Assembly (NCBI GenBank): GCA_002293145.1
Contig: DBCO01000033.1
Span: forward strand, 7,878 to 71,877
Source of the DNA: Akkermansiaceae bacterium UBA956
GTDB lineage: Bacteria > Verrucomicrobiota > Verrucomicrobiia > Verrucomicrobiales > Akkermansiaceae
Direction: 5' to 3'
DNA: 64,000 nt
In this document: piece by piece, positions 1 through 8,139 of the stretch
Numbering within the stretch: position 1 is the first letter of the stretch
Layout: each line of letters opens with the position of its first letter
The notes under the pieces: generated by a model
What the model saw: only the letters and a program-made list of their open reading frames with translations
The model's database searches: none
What the model was told of the DNA's origin: nothing
Translations under genes and position numbers: made by a program

Positions 1-559
1 GATGAAGAATCAGCGTGCTCGATTGCGTCATGTGTGAGCGCGGGTCATAGGCTTGGAGAAACTGCTTGATCTCGTGTTGCAGGCGTTGGCAGTGTTTGTC
101 GAATTTTTGCGTTCCGCGCAATTCCATCGTGCATTCACGGACCTGCAAAAAGCGGATTTCGTTCGCACCAGCCGAGCAGAGCTCATCGATCTCACGATGC
201 AACATCGGGAACAACGCCAACTCAAAGGAGCAGTCATTTTCACGCAGCAAACGCAAAAGACTCACTTGCACTGGTGGCGCAAGCGGTCGCAGTTGTTGAG
301 CGATGTTTTCGCAGCCGATGTGTTCTAACATGCGACGCATTTTCTCATAGAGCGCGGGCAACGGCAACAAGCGCAAGGGGCATTTGTTCTCCAAATAATG
401 AAAAATTCCTTGGCAAATTTCGTCCACAAACGGAAAATCGTCGCGATCTGCTGCATGCATGGCCCGGCATAATGCATCACGCAACCACTGGGAATCGTAA
501 CACGATACCTGATGGCGGCCAACTTGGATGACGGGGCGGTTGCCGATGAGTGCGATCAC
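1..559 (-). CDS. conserved hypothetical protein, cut by the left window edge
   Basis: I do not recognise this gene. Reading the minus strand from a GTG at 559 gives an open frame of 186 codons that runs off the left edge, so the C-terminus is missing. The protein starts MIALIGNRPVIQVG and continues with a soluble, mixed helical sequence rich in Leu, Cys and His (for example FHYLENKCPLRLLPLP and LEHIGCENIAQQL). No signal peptide or membrane segment is seen. The frame is open upstream only to a TAA near 617-619 and has no ATG, so GTG 559 is the most plausible start, although no clear ribosome binding site precedes it. It lies 138 bases downstream of nrdR on the same strand and may be co-transcribed with it. 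The clean frame and composition argue that it is real. Confidence 0.65.
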   Translation of the reverse strand, partial: MIALIGNRPVIQVGRHQVSCYDSQWLRDALCRAMHAADRDDFPFVDEICQGIFHYLENKCPLRLLPLPALYEKMRRMLEHIGCENIAQQLRPLAPPVQVSLLRLLRENDCSFELALFPMLHREIDELCSAGANEIRFLQVRECTMELRGTQKFDKHCQRLQHEIKQFLQAYDPRSHMTQSSTLILH

Positions 560-697
560 GTAATTTTTTTCAGTTGTAGGGACGTTGGGGTTGGAGTTGG
601 TAAGGAGATGAACGAATTATGGCTGTTGAACTTTGGGGACTGTTGATTTTTTTAAAGGAACCAAGGAAAACGTGATTCACTGATCGAGGAATGGGGA

Positions 698-1189
698 CTA
701 CTCCTTGAAAAGTTTACGCTGGAGAGGGTCGCGCGCCGCGCGACGTTCCAGTGCCTGAATCTCGTTAATGAATTCTCCGACATTGTCAAACTGACGATAA
801 ACGGAAACGTAGCGCACGTAGGCGACGGGATCGATCGAGTGGAGTTTGTCCATTACCTTGGCACCAATCATGGATGATGGTACCTCGGACATGTTATCTT
901 TGTGAAGCTCACTCAGAATTTCCTCGACAGCTCGATCAAGCCGGTCCATGTGTACGGGTCGTTTTTCGCAGGCCTTGACGAGCCCTCGGAAAAGTTTTTC
1001 GCGGTTAAGAGGCTCACGACTGCCATCTCGTTTCACCACGCGCAACTCGGTGCGTTCGATTGATTCATAGGACGTATAACGATAGTTACACATCATGCAT
1101 TCGCGCCGCCTCCTGATGGTGGTGCCATCCTTCGACATTCGAGAGTCGAGAACTTTATCCTTCAGGGAGCCGCATTGAATGCACCGCAT
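698..1189 (-). CDS. nrdR: transcriptional repressor NrdR
   Basis: This is the 163-residue NrdR, the nucleotide-sensing repressor of ribonucleotide reductase genes. Residues 1-36 form the zinc ribbon, with C3/C6 and C31/C34 and the family hallmark RRRREC before the second pair. Residues about 49-139 form the ATP-cone domain that senses ATP/dATP. The length matches the usual 150-165 residues. The frame is open upstream for 31 more codons, but the start at the ATG before RCIQCG gives the standard family N-terminus. No ribonucleotide reductase gene lies in the window. The C-terminus (LQRKLFKE) is a short basic tail. Confidence 0.93.
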   Translation of the reverse strand: MRCIQCGSLKDKVLDSRMSKDGTTIRRRRECMMCNYRYTSYESIERTELRVVKRDGSREPLNREKLFRGLVKACEKRPVHMDRLDRAVEEILSELHKDNMSEVPSSMIGAKVMDKLHSIDPVAYVRYVSVYRQFDNVGEFINEIQALERRAARDPLQRKLFKE

Positions 1190-1391
1190 GAGCTTGGAAA
1201 AACGAGACGCGCAAGAATCACGAGAACATCTGGTAGTGTCAAACGGAAAAGTATGACAAATGTTGTACGTAGGCAAAATCAATGTTTTTCGGTCTACTAA
1301 CTATCTAGTATTTCTTAAGTAAAATGCAAATCAAAAAAATACCCACCGCTGAAAGATGTCGCAGCGGATGAAATGGGACGGGGAAAACTCA

Positions 1392-1661
1392 TCACCATCC
1401 ATGATATCGCGGCGCGCAATATCCACCTCCGTATCCGTAGTCGCCACTATAATAACCGCCACGACACCTCGAGTCGCTCTTGTTGTGACTCAGGACAGCG
1501 CCCACCAAAGCAGCACCCACGACGATCGGCACAGCCGCCTCCGCCGCATTGCGCGGGTAGGCACCACTGCCATAACCCGCACCATAATAAGGATCGGCAC
1601 AAGACGAAAACAGTCCGCAAAGAGCGACGAAAGCACCAGCAAGAATCCCATGTTTTTTCAT
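1392..1661 (-). CDS. small glycine/tyrosine-rich lipoprotein
   Basis: Hypothetical lipoprotein of about 89 residues. The N-terminus MKKHGILAGAFVALCG is a short basic then hydrophobic signal ending in a lipobox, LFSSC, so the mature protein should begin with a lipidated cysteine. The rest contains a hydrophobic stretch (AAVPIVVGAALVGAVL) resembling a glycine-zipper segment, followed by a Gly/Tyr-rich tail with two further cysteines. An ATG three codons upstream (1670) is an alternative start. The family is not recognised by name; small glycine-zipper lipoproteins of this type usually sit in the cell envelope. Confidence 0.6.
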   Translation of the reverse strand: MKKHGILAGAFVALCGLFSSCADPYYGAGYGSGAYPRNAAEAAVPIVVGAALVGAVLSHNKSDSRCRGGYYSGDYGYGGGYCAPRYHGW

Positions 1662-1760
1662 AACACCCATTGAGACGGAGCCACGGCGAATTTATTCAAA
1701 AATACATACGCCACAGGAGAATGGTCTTGATTCCGCTGACGTTTCCAGCACACTACTGCC

Positions 1761-1775
1761 GCGCAACTGTTGCGC
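1761..1775. promoter_or_regulatory. perfect palindrome just upstream of tdh
   Basis: GCGCAAC-T-GTTGCGC is a perfect inverted repeat with a one-base centre, ending 10 bases before the tdh ATG. It is extended imperfectly by CTGCC on the left and AGAACAG on the right. It could be a repressor site or a hairpin that affects ribosome access. The function is inferred from position only. Confidence 0.4.
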
Positions 1776-1785
1776 AGAACAGTAC

Positions 1786-2814
1786 ATGAAAGCACTCGTC
1801 AAAGCAAAAGCAGAGCCAGGGATCTGGTTGCAGGATATTCCCGAACCCGAAGTCGGACCTATGGACGCGCTCATTCGCATCCGCAAGACTTCCATCTGCG
1901 GTACCGATGTCCATATTTACAAATGGGATGCCTGGGCGCAGCGCACGATTCCCGTGCCGATGGCCGTCGGTCATGAGTTTTGTGGCGTAGTGGAGGCCGT
2001 CGGCTCGGGCGTAACGGATCTGCAAGTCGGCGATCTGGTTTCCGGCGAGGGCCACATTGTCTGCGGTCGCTGCCGCAATTGCCTCGGTGGTCGCCAACAC
2101 CTGTGCCCAAACACCCTCGGTGTCGGCGTCAATCGCCAAGGCGCGTTTGCGCAATTTCTCTCGATTCCCGCGCGCAATGTCTACAAAGTGGACCCGAGCA
2201 TCCCCGAGGATGTCATTTCCACCTTCGATCCCCTCGGCAATGCTGTTCACACGGCCTTGTCATGGAGCTTGGTGGCGGAAGACGTGCTAATCACGGGCGC
2301 GGGGCCAATTGGCTGCATGGCTGCTGCGGTGTGCCGCTTTGCGGGTGCTCGACACGTAGTTGTGACTGATGTCAATCCGTGGCGCTTGGAGCTTGCGAAA
2401 AAACTCGGCGCCACACGCACCGTGAACGTAGCCGAGGAGACTCTCACCGATGTCAAACGCGATCTGGGCATGAAGGAAGGATTCGACGTCGGACTTGAAA
2501 TGTCAGGTCATCCTTCTGGTCTTCATGACATCTTGGAACACAGCTCAAACGGCGCAAAAGTTTCCTTGCTTGGCATATTCCCCGACAAGGTAGCAATCGA
2601 CTGGGATAAGGTCATTTTCAAGGGCCTAATCATGAAGGGCATTTATGGACGCGAAATGTTTGAGACTTGGTATAAAATGAGCAGTATGATCCGCGCGGGG
2701 CTCGATATCTCGCCAGTGATCACACATCGCTTTCATTACACAGAATATGAAACTGCATTCCAAACGATGATCTCAGGTCAGTCCGGAAAAGTTGTGCTTG
2801 ACTGGACGGACTGA
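1786..2814 (+). CDS. tdh: L-threonine 3-dehydrogenase
   Basis: Zinc-dependent medium-chain dehydrogenase of 342 residues that oxidises L-threonine with NAD+ to 2-amino-3-ketobutyrate. The N-terminus closely follows the Tdh family. Catalytic zinc ligands are C38, H63 and E64, with GTDVHIYKWD and VGHEF context. The structural zinc site is C93/C96/C99/C107. The Rossmann nucleotide site is GAGPIG at 171-176. The C-terminal stretch with YGREMFETWYKM and GQSGKVVLDW is diagnostic for Tdh rather than sorbitol dehydrogenases. The usual partner kbl (2-amino-3-ketobutyrate CoA ligase) is not adjacent; the glucan phosphorylase homologue follows after 15 bases and may be co-transcribed. Confidence 0.93.
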   Translation: MKALVKAKAEPGIWLQDIPEPEVGPMDALIRIRKTSICGTDVHIYKWDAWAQRTIPVPMAVGHEFCGVVEAVGSGVTDLQVGDLVSGEGHIVCGRCRNCLGGRQHLCPNTLGVGVNRQGAFAQFLSIPARNVYKVDPSIPEDVISTFDPLGNAVHTALSWSLVAEDVLITGAGPIGCMAAAVCRFAGARHVVVTDVNPWRLELAKKLGATRTVNVAEETLTDVKRDLGMKEGFDVGLEMSGHPSGLHDILEHSSNGAKVSLLGIFPDKVAIDWDKVIFKGLIMKGIYGREMFETWYKMSSMIRAGLDISPVITHRFHYTEYETAFQTMISGQSGKVVLDWTD

Positions 2815-2829
2815 CAGTTTTCACATACG

Positions 2830-4518
2830 GTGTCTGTTTATCCAAAGATCTATTACATGTCCCTGTCCTTTCTTCCTGAAAAATTTCGCCCCATTTACGA
2901 GATCGATCCCGCTTTTGGCAAAAGCGCAGTTTATTTCTCCATGGAATTTGCCATTGATCAATCCTTCAAGATCTACTCAGGCGGGCTCGGCTTTCTCGCG
3001 GGCTCGCACATGCGCTCCGCTGCAGCGATGAGGCAGAATTTCTGCGGCATCGGCATCTTCTGGACCTGCGGCTACTACAACCAAACCCGCGGTGATGGCA
3101 GGGAAATGGCGGTGCAATTTCGCCGCAAGCACCCCGCCTTCTTGCGCGAAACCGGCATCGAATTCACTCTTCGGATTTTCGACCAAGATGTCCTCGTCCG
3201 CGCGCTCTACCTCCCCGGTGATGTTTTCGGCACCGTGCCGATGTTTTTCCTCACCACCGACGTTGATGGCAATAGCGCCTTTGGCCGGAACATTACGCAA
3301 CGCCTATATGATCAAGACCACAATGTGCGCATCGCTCAATACATGGTTCTCGGTCGTGGCGGCGCTCGTTTGTTAGAAGAACTCGGTGTTCAACCCGAGG
3401 TATATCACCTCAATGAAGCACACGGAATTTCGGCCTTGTTCCGCTTGTATGAAACCTGCCGCGACAAGGAAGCCGTAAAGAAAAAATTCGTCTTCACCAC
3501 CCACACACCAGAAGAAGCTGGCAACGAAAAAAATAACTTGCACGTGCTAAAAAAAGCGGGATTTTTCGGCTCCGTCGAGCTCGATGAAATCCGCGATCTG
3601 ATTGATCTGCGCGATGATACCTTCAATCACTCCCTCGCCGCCTTACGCCTCTCGCACAAGGCCAATGGCGTCTCACGACTACACGGCGAGGTCTCGCGTG
3701 AGATGTGGAAAGATTACCAAGGAATTTGCCCCATCGATCACATAACCAACGCACAAAACAAAAAATACTGGGCCGATCCGATCTTGGAAAATGCCTGCCA
3801 GCATGGTGACCTCGACACCTTGCGCCGCCGCAAACGCGAAATGAAAGAAAAGCTTTTCCGCATCGTCGCCGATCAATCCGGTAAGCTGATGAACCCCGAT
3901 GTGCTCACCATCGTTTGGGCCCGCCGTTTTGCAGGTTACAAACGTGCCGACTTGATCACACGCGAGCGTAAGATGTTTCGTGAGTTGCTCAACCGTACTG
4001 AGCAGCCGATCCAAATCATCTGGGCCGGCAAGCCTTATCCGTTCGACTACTCGGCCATTGAGACCTTCAATCACTTGATCAATCTCACTGCGCCGAATCC
4101 GAACGCCACGGTGCTCGTCGGCTATGAACTGGAACTCTCGCGCGACCTAAAAAACGGCAGCGATGTTTGGCTGAACAATCCCATCGTAACCCGTGAGGCC
4201 TCAGGCACCTCAGGCATGAGCGCAGCGATGAATGGCTCGGTGAATTTCTCTACCTGGGATGGCTGGATCTGCGAGTTTGGCAAAGATGGCGAAAATTCCT
4301 TCATCGTCCCGCCCGCCGAGCCACAGCTCAGCCCCGATGCGCGCGATCAGGCAGATCTGATGAACCTCCATCGCATTCTTAACGAATCGATTTGCCCAAA
4401 ATACTACAATTATAGTAACGACTGGTGGCGTATGGTATTGCAATCGATGAACGACGTAGCGCCTTACTTCGATGCCGATCGCATGGTGCGAGATTACTAC
4501 GAAAAAATCTACGCGTAA
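2830..4518 (+). CDS. alpha-glucan phosphorylase family protein (GT35-like) lacking the PLP lysine
   Basis: Homologue of the short (about 550-650 residue) alpha-glucan phosphorylases related to glycogen phosphorylase, 562 residues from the GTG at 2830; an ATG at 2857 is an alternative start. Conserved landmarks are YFSMEFA (35-41), the glycine-rich IYSGGLGFLAG (48-58), VYHLNEAHG (191-199), THTPEEAG (224-231), and the phosphate/PLP contact region ARRFAGYKRADL (364-375). The key oddity is EASGTSGMSAAMNG (456-469): the position that is the pyridoxal-phosphate Schiff-base lysine in known phosphorylases (GTSGMK) is serine 464, codon AGC at 4219-4221. Either the protein uses PLP differently or it is not a phosphorylase. 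It follows tdh by 15 bases. Confidence 0.8.
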   Translation: MSVYPKIYYMSLSFLPEKFRPIYEIDPAFGKSAVYFSMEFAIDQSFKIYSGGLGFLAGSHMRSAAAMRQNFCGIGIFWTCGYYNQTRGDGREMAVQFRRKHPAFLRETGIEFTLRIFDQDVLVRALYLPGDVFGTVPMFFLTTDVDGNSAFGRNITQRLYDQDHNVRIAQYMVLGRGGARLLEELGVQPEVYHLNEAHGISALFRLYETCRDKEAVKKKFVFTTHTPEEAGNEKNNLHVLKKAGFFGSVELDEIRDLIDLRDDTFNHSLAALRLSHKANGVSRLHGEVSREMWKDYQGICPIDHITNAQNKKYWADPILENACQHGDLDTLRRRKREMKEKLFRIVADQSGKLMNPDVLTIVWARRFAGYKRADLITRERKMFRELLNRTEQPIQIIWAGKPYPFDYSAIETFNHLINLTAPNPNATVLVGYELELSRDLKNGSDVWLNNPIVTREASGTSGMSAAMNGSVNFSTWDGWICEFGKDGENSFIVPPAEPQLSPDARDQADLMNLHRILNESICPKYYNYSNDWWRMVLQSMNDVAPYFDADRMVRDYYEKIYA

Positions 4519-4527
4519 TGCACGAGC

Positions 4528-4818
4528 CTAATCGCGTGGCAGCAGGCTCTTAATCTGCTTCCACGCCTTGACAATGATCACGATGAGTACGATCAAGGCA
4601 AGAACATCAACAATCGACCCATACGCCTGCATGAGTGGTGAGGTTTCCCCTTTGAACACTTCACCCGTAATCCATTTCACCGTCATCGCAAAAAGCATCA
4701 GCCCATTGCCTACGATGAGCGGATACATCCAAAAGCGCGGCGAAGAATAGCCCTTCTCCTTAGTCGCTTTGTGAAACATTAAAGCAGCAAAGATCGATAA
4801 AATGACAAAAGTCAACAT
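4528..4818 (-). CDS. small membrane protein, unknown function
   Basis: Not recognised. From the ATG at 4818 the product is 96 residues with three predicted membrane segments: MLTFVILSIFAALMF near the N-terminus, PLIVGNGLMLFAMTVKW in the middle and VDVLALIVLIVIIVKAW near the C-terminus, ending in a basic KQIKSLLPRD tail. The frame extends to 4881, but the shorter start puts the first hydrophobic segment at the N-terminus. It converges with the phosphorylase gene, with 9 bases between the stop codons. Confidence 0.6.
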   Translation of the reverse strand: MLTFVILSIFAALMFHKATKEKGYSSPRFWMYPLIVGNGLMLFAMTVKWITGEVFKGETSPLMQAYGSIVDVLALIVLIVIIVKAWKQIKSLLPRD

Positions 4819-4881
4819 AGGCGATACATAGCGCTTACAATCTCGGTCGTCAATGACTGTTGCACTAACAATCAAGACCAA

Positions 4882-4911
4882 CCTAAGCCCACGATTTCAA
4901 TCGCGGATAGG
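4882..4911. repeat. imperfect intergenic palindrome
   Basis: CCTA...CGATT-TC-AATCG...TAGG forms an imperfect hairpin in the gap between the small membrane protein and the RAYT transposase. It could be a REP-like element; no T-tract follows on either strand, so it does not look like a terminator. Confidence 0.35.
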
Positions 4912-4991
4912 CTCCTGAATCCCATATCACACGACGCTTCAAATAACGCACAACCGAAACACTGCGCATTGTGCATCAGCAGAATTAACTC

Positions 4992-6098
4992 TCAGACTTC
5001 CACCCTCAAATCCCTAGCCGACCACAGCGTAGCTGCCACTGCTTCTGCCGATCCACGCATTTTCCTAGCACCATCTTTTCGCTTCCCTCCAAAACGCTCA
5101 CGTGCCTGCGCGAAGGCTTCATTCACAAACATCTTACTACCAATCACCGCACCAGCCGTGAAATAGCGCACCCGATGCCGCAGCATCGCCGCCATTTCCA
5201 TCTCTCGCAGCACCATCTCATCATCCTCTTGCTTGACCGCATTCCCATCAGACTTAGCTCCTCGTTGCAGCGATTTCTCCGTCACCGCAGCTAAGCGCTT
5301 TTTCTTCTCAGCCGCTACCATTTCCCCTGCTCTGCCCGCTTTGCGCTCCAGCGCCACACCTAACAATTTCCGATATACCCGCGCCACTTCCTGCCACTTC
5401 TCCGCTTCAAATCCTACGCCCTTGTGGCTCATGCAAGCCCTAACAAGTCCCTCGCGCGCTTTTTTGCCACTGCCCTTCGCGCCGCCGCCCACCGCTTCCC
5501 CGTAGCTACTCCACCGATACTCCGCCGGCTCAGCAACCATTCCGGCACGAACCGGATTGAGATCGATGTAAGCGGCGATCATCCGCGCTGCGATGCCGCT
5601 TTCCACAATGACACTTGTGAAACGATCCTCCCATAGCGTGCCCTTGCGTTCATGATTTCGATTGTACCATCGCGTCATCCGCTGCATCAGCGTCCGCATA
5701 AACTCACTCAAATCGTGCATCCGATAAGTATATCTTCCATGAATCGCTGCCACCAAATCCGCCCGGCCCTTCTCCCTCGCAGCCCTAAGCTCCTTTTCAA
5801 CACCATCCACCAAGCCCTCACTGTATAAGGAACGCAGCCTCTTCAGTAAGTCCTCATCGTTAATCCCACCTCCTGGCATCGGCGGAACTTCCAGCAGAAT
5901 GTGAGAATGATTCGACATGATGCAATACGAAAGAACACGGCACCCCGTGAAATTTTCCATCATCCGCATGATCATACGAAACTGTTCACGCTCGATGTCT
6001 CCAAAGATAAATCTCCGATCCACCACACGCGACACGCAGTGATAAATCGCAGGTTTTTCCCGCGAATCCTTCCAAGGTGCCAACCAACGCTTACTCAT
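4992..6098 (-). CDS. REP-associated tyrosine transposase (RAYT, Y1/HUH family)
   Basis: Single-strand transposase of the IS200-like Y1 superfamily, 368 residues. The HUH metal motif is MSNHSHILLE with H64 and H66, preceded by the family-typical CRVLSYCI. The likely catalytic tyrosine is Y145 in RMTRWYNRNHERKGTLWEDRF, a signature of RAYTs, followed by AYIDLNPVRAGM and YRWSSY. After about residue 205 there is a basic C-terminal extension of about 160 residues ending in FTAGAVIGSKMFVNEAF and a second basic helix, which may bind DNA. RAYTs are normally domesticated single-copy genes that act on intergenic palindromes; several such palindromes are present in this window. It starts 41 bases downstream of a small secreted gene on the same strand. 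Confidence 0.88.
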   Translation of the reverse strand: MSKRWLAPWKDSREKPAIYHCVSRVVDRRFIFGDIEREQFRMIMRMMENFTGCRVLSYCIMSNHSHILLEVPPMPGGGINDEDLLKRLRSLYSEGLVDGVEKELRAAREKGRADLVAAIHGRYTYRMHDLSEFMRTLMQRMTRWYNRNHERKGTLWEDRFTSVIVESGIAARMIAAYIDLNPVRAGMVAEPAEYRWSSYGEAVGGGAKGSGKKAREGLVRACMSHKGVGFEAEKWQEVARVYRKLLGVALERKAGRAGEMVAAEKKKRLAAVTEKSLQRGAKSDGNAVKQEDDEMVLREMEMAAMLRHRVRYFTAGAVIGSKMFVNEAFAQARERFGGKRKDGARKMRGSAEAVAATLWSARDLRVEV

Positions 6099-6139
6099 AA
6101 CGCCCTTATGCTACACGAAAAAACTCAACACGCAAGGGC

Positions 6140-6391
6140 TTATTTTACTATTTCTGCGGGAAACTGTTTAGTTTCGGCTATCACTGCGATTTTTTTCACA
6201 TCATCAGGCTTCACCGCTCCCTGCACCACAAACTGAAAATGCGCGCTGTGCCACGTCTCACAATCACCCGCGAGGCCGACGTTTTGCAAAGTCACCGCAC
6301 GCGGCGCAACCAATTTCAGCTGAGCCTCTGCCGCCGTGACTAACATCAGCAGCAGGAAAAGCAGGACACACTTTTGAAAGCATCGACTCAT
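6140..6391 (-). CDS. small secreted protein, unknown, possibly truncated
   Basis: Not recognised. It has 83 residues with a clear signal peptide (MSRCFQKCVLLFLLLMLVTAAEAQ) and a mature part of about 59 residues containing LKLVAPRAVTLQNVGLAG and WHSAHFQFVVQGAVKP. The end of the frame lies 41 bases before the transposase start, so the protein may be a truncated remnant of a longer secreted protein; the even composition and signal peptide keep a genuine small protein possible. Confidence 0.5.
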   Translation of the reverse strand: MSRCFQKCVLLFLLLMLVTAAEAQLKLVAPRAVTLQNVGLAGDCETWHSAHFQFVVQGAVKPDDVKKIAVIAETKQFPAEIVK

Positions 6392-6486
6392 ACGATGAGA
6401 GTAAAAGCATTCACCTCATCATGCAATGCGAATCCTCACGCGAGACCCTGTTGTAGGCGATTCAAAAAAATCATCCTGCGTCGAGA

Positions 6487-7749
6487 TCACCACCCACTCT
6501 CCAACTTCTTGGTAAGATCCAATCGAGGGTGGTTTTTCTTGAAGTCCTCGCGAGTGATGCCTTTGCCTTTGTTCATGGCATCCATGTAGTGCAAGCTCGC
6601 AAACATACCGTGCAGTGCGCCGAGGATGTCAGCGGTGTGGCCGGTCTCGCTGATGGTGTGCATGTTGCGGATCGGGAAGCCGATGCTGGTTGCCACGCAG
6701 TCGAAGCCCGCGAGGGCCGCGCCCATGGCATCGGTGCCCGTATCGCGACCAACAACGGCCGTTTGCACGGGAATCTCGGCCTTTTGACAGGCTTCCATGA
6801 TGAGCTGATTGAGGTAAGGCGTAACGATCGAACCGACGGTGAGCGCGAAACCTTTGCCCATGGCCTCAGGGTTCATGCGTTTGGCTCCGAGGTTGGGTGC
6901 CGCGAGATAATCGTGACCGACATCGGTGCCGATCAGCACATCAGGTTTGAAATCTCCGGCGAGAGCCGCAGCGCCAAATCGTCCGATCTCTTCGTGGGTG
7001 GCGATGGACAACAAAACGCGCAGATTTTTCAGCGGACTTTCGGCGAGTAAGCGTCCCAACTCCGTGACCATGAAACAACCGAGGCCGTTGTCGAGGTAGG
7101 CACCATAATAGGTATCAGGGCTGAAGCCGCGTTTGATCGGGCGATTCAGAATGATCGGGTCTCCTGCCTTGACGCCTAATTTTTCCAAGCGCTTCTTGGC
7201 TTTTTCGCCGTGCATTTGCAATTCGAGGTAGATCGAATCAGGCGACAAGCCTTTATCCCCAGAGCGCTGTGACGGCTCGCTGAAATGGATCGCGCCAATC
7301 GCCTCGATGGTGCCACCTTCGAGGCGACGCCAGTTGCCCGGTTTTTCTGGTTCCTCGCTGAAAAGTAGGACCTCATGACCGACAATCACGTTGGGTAAAA
7401 ATGAATCTGTGTTGATGTAAATTTTTCCATCCTCCGAAATGCTGCGAACCTGCATGCGGATTTTATCGGCATGACCGATGAGCATGATGCTAGGCCGTGT
7501 GGTATCACCGGGATGCGTATCGAGCACCAATCCCGCATGGCCCTTGAAGCGATGGATCGCCCAGCCCTCATGCATGTATGCACGCATCATTGGCTCGATC
7601 ACCCCTGTGGACATGGCTGCCTCCATGCCGATCGGACTGGGTGCAGCGAGAATCTGACGCATGCGCTCGAACTGATCTTCTGGCATGCTTATGGTCCAGG
7701 GTTTGGTTTTCGCGGAGGATTTTTTCGGAGAAGATTTTTTCGTAGCCAT
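6487..7749 (-). CDS. M42 family metallopeptidase (glutamyl aminopeptidase/TET-like)
   Basis: Cytosolic dinuclear-zinc aminopeptidase of the M42 family, 420 residues, which typically forms large tetrahedral complexes that degrade peptides. Metal and catalytic motifs are in order: GHADKI (first His), the bridging Asp in GAYLDNGLG, the catalytic Glu pair in ATHEEIG, Asp in IGTDVGHD, and the last His in NMHTISETGH. A 17-residue Lys/Ser-rich N-terminal extension precedes the conserved domain. It is transcribed alone; the riboswitch and btuB lie divergently upstream. Confidence 0.88.
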   Translation of the reverse strand: MATKKSSPKKSSAKTKPWTISMPEDQFERMRQILAAPSPIGMEAAMSTGVIEPMMRAYMHEGWAIHRFKGHAGLVLDTHPGDTTRPSIMLIGHADKIRMQVRSISEDGKIYINTDSFLPNVIVGHEVLLFSEEPEKPGNWRRLEGGTIEAIGAIHFSEPSQRSGDKGLSPDSIYLELQMHGEKAKKRLEKLGVKAGDPIILNRPIKRGFSPDTYYGAYLDNGLGCFMVTELGRLLAESPLKNLRVLLSIATHEEIGRFGAAALAGDFKPDVLIGTDVGHDYLAAPNLGAKRMNPEAMGKGFALTVGSIVTPYLNQLIMEACQKAEIPVQTAVVGRDTGTDAMGAALAGFDCVATSIGFPIRNMHTISETGHTADILGALHGMFASLHYMDAMNKGKGITREDFKKNHPRLDLTKKLESGW

Positions 7750-7964
7750 GGAAGCAGTAAATTTGTTAAAGTATTGCGGAAATTAGCGTTACGAGCTGAT
7801 CCGATCAGAACCGCTGGTGAAATCAAGCGGAAAGAAAGTTTGGTAGCTCAAAAAATTCTCCTCATCACGCGAGAGATTGCAGATGATCTTCTTTTTGGGT
7901 TGATCAATGATTTTGGCATTGCTTGTGGTAATGGCAGTGGCTAGAAGAAATGTGCCTAGAAATG

Positions 7965-8100
7965 GGCATGATGGGGAAGCTCTATGGATAGAGCAGTAAA
8001 TTGATGGGGAAGCTGGTGTGATTCCAGCGCGGTACCGCCACTGTGATTTGCTCTTGGCAACAGGAGGAAAAAGTCAGATCGCCAGCCTAATCATTGGATC
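7965..8100 (+). promoter_or_regulatory. cobalamin (B12) riboswitch
   Basis: An adenosylcobalamin-type riboswitch aptamer. The sequence GCTCTAT...ATAGAGC forms a 5' stem at 7979-7994, followed by the core GATGGGGAAGCTGG, the hairpin CTGGTGTGATTCCAG, the conserved GCGGTACCGCCACTGTGA and, on the 3' side, AAGTCAGATCGCCAGCC. These match the B12-box consensus in order and spacing. A short ACCTGCGGAGTTCAGGT hairpin (about 8107-8124) between the aptamer and the start codon may be the expression platform. It controls the BtuB-like receptor that starts at 8140; B12 would be expected to reduce expression. Confidence 0.9.
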
Positions 8101-8139
8101 GAACGACCTGCGGAGTTCAGGTTTGTAGAGCAACCATAG

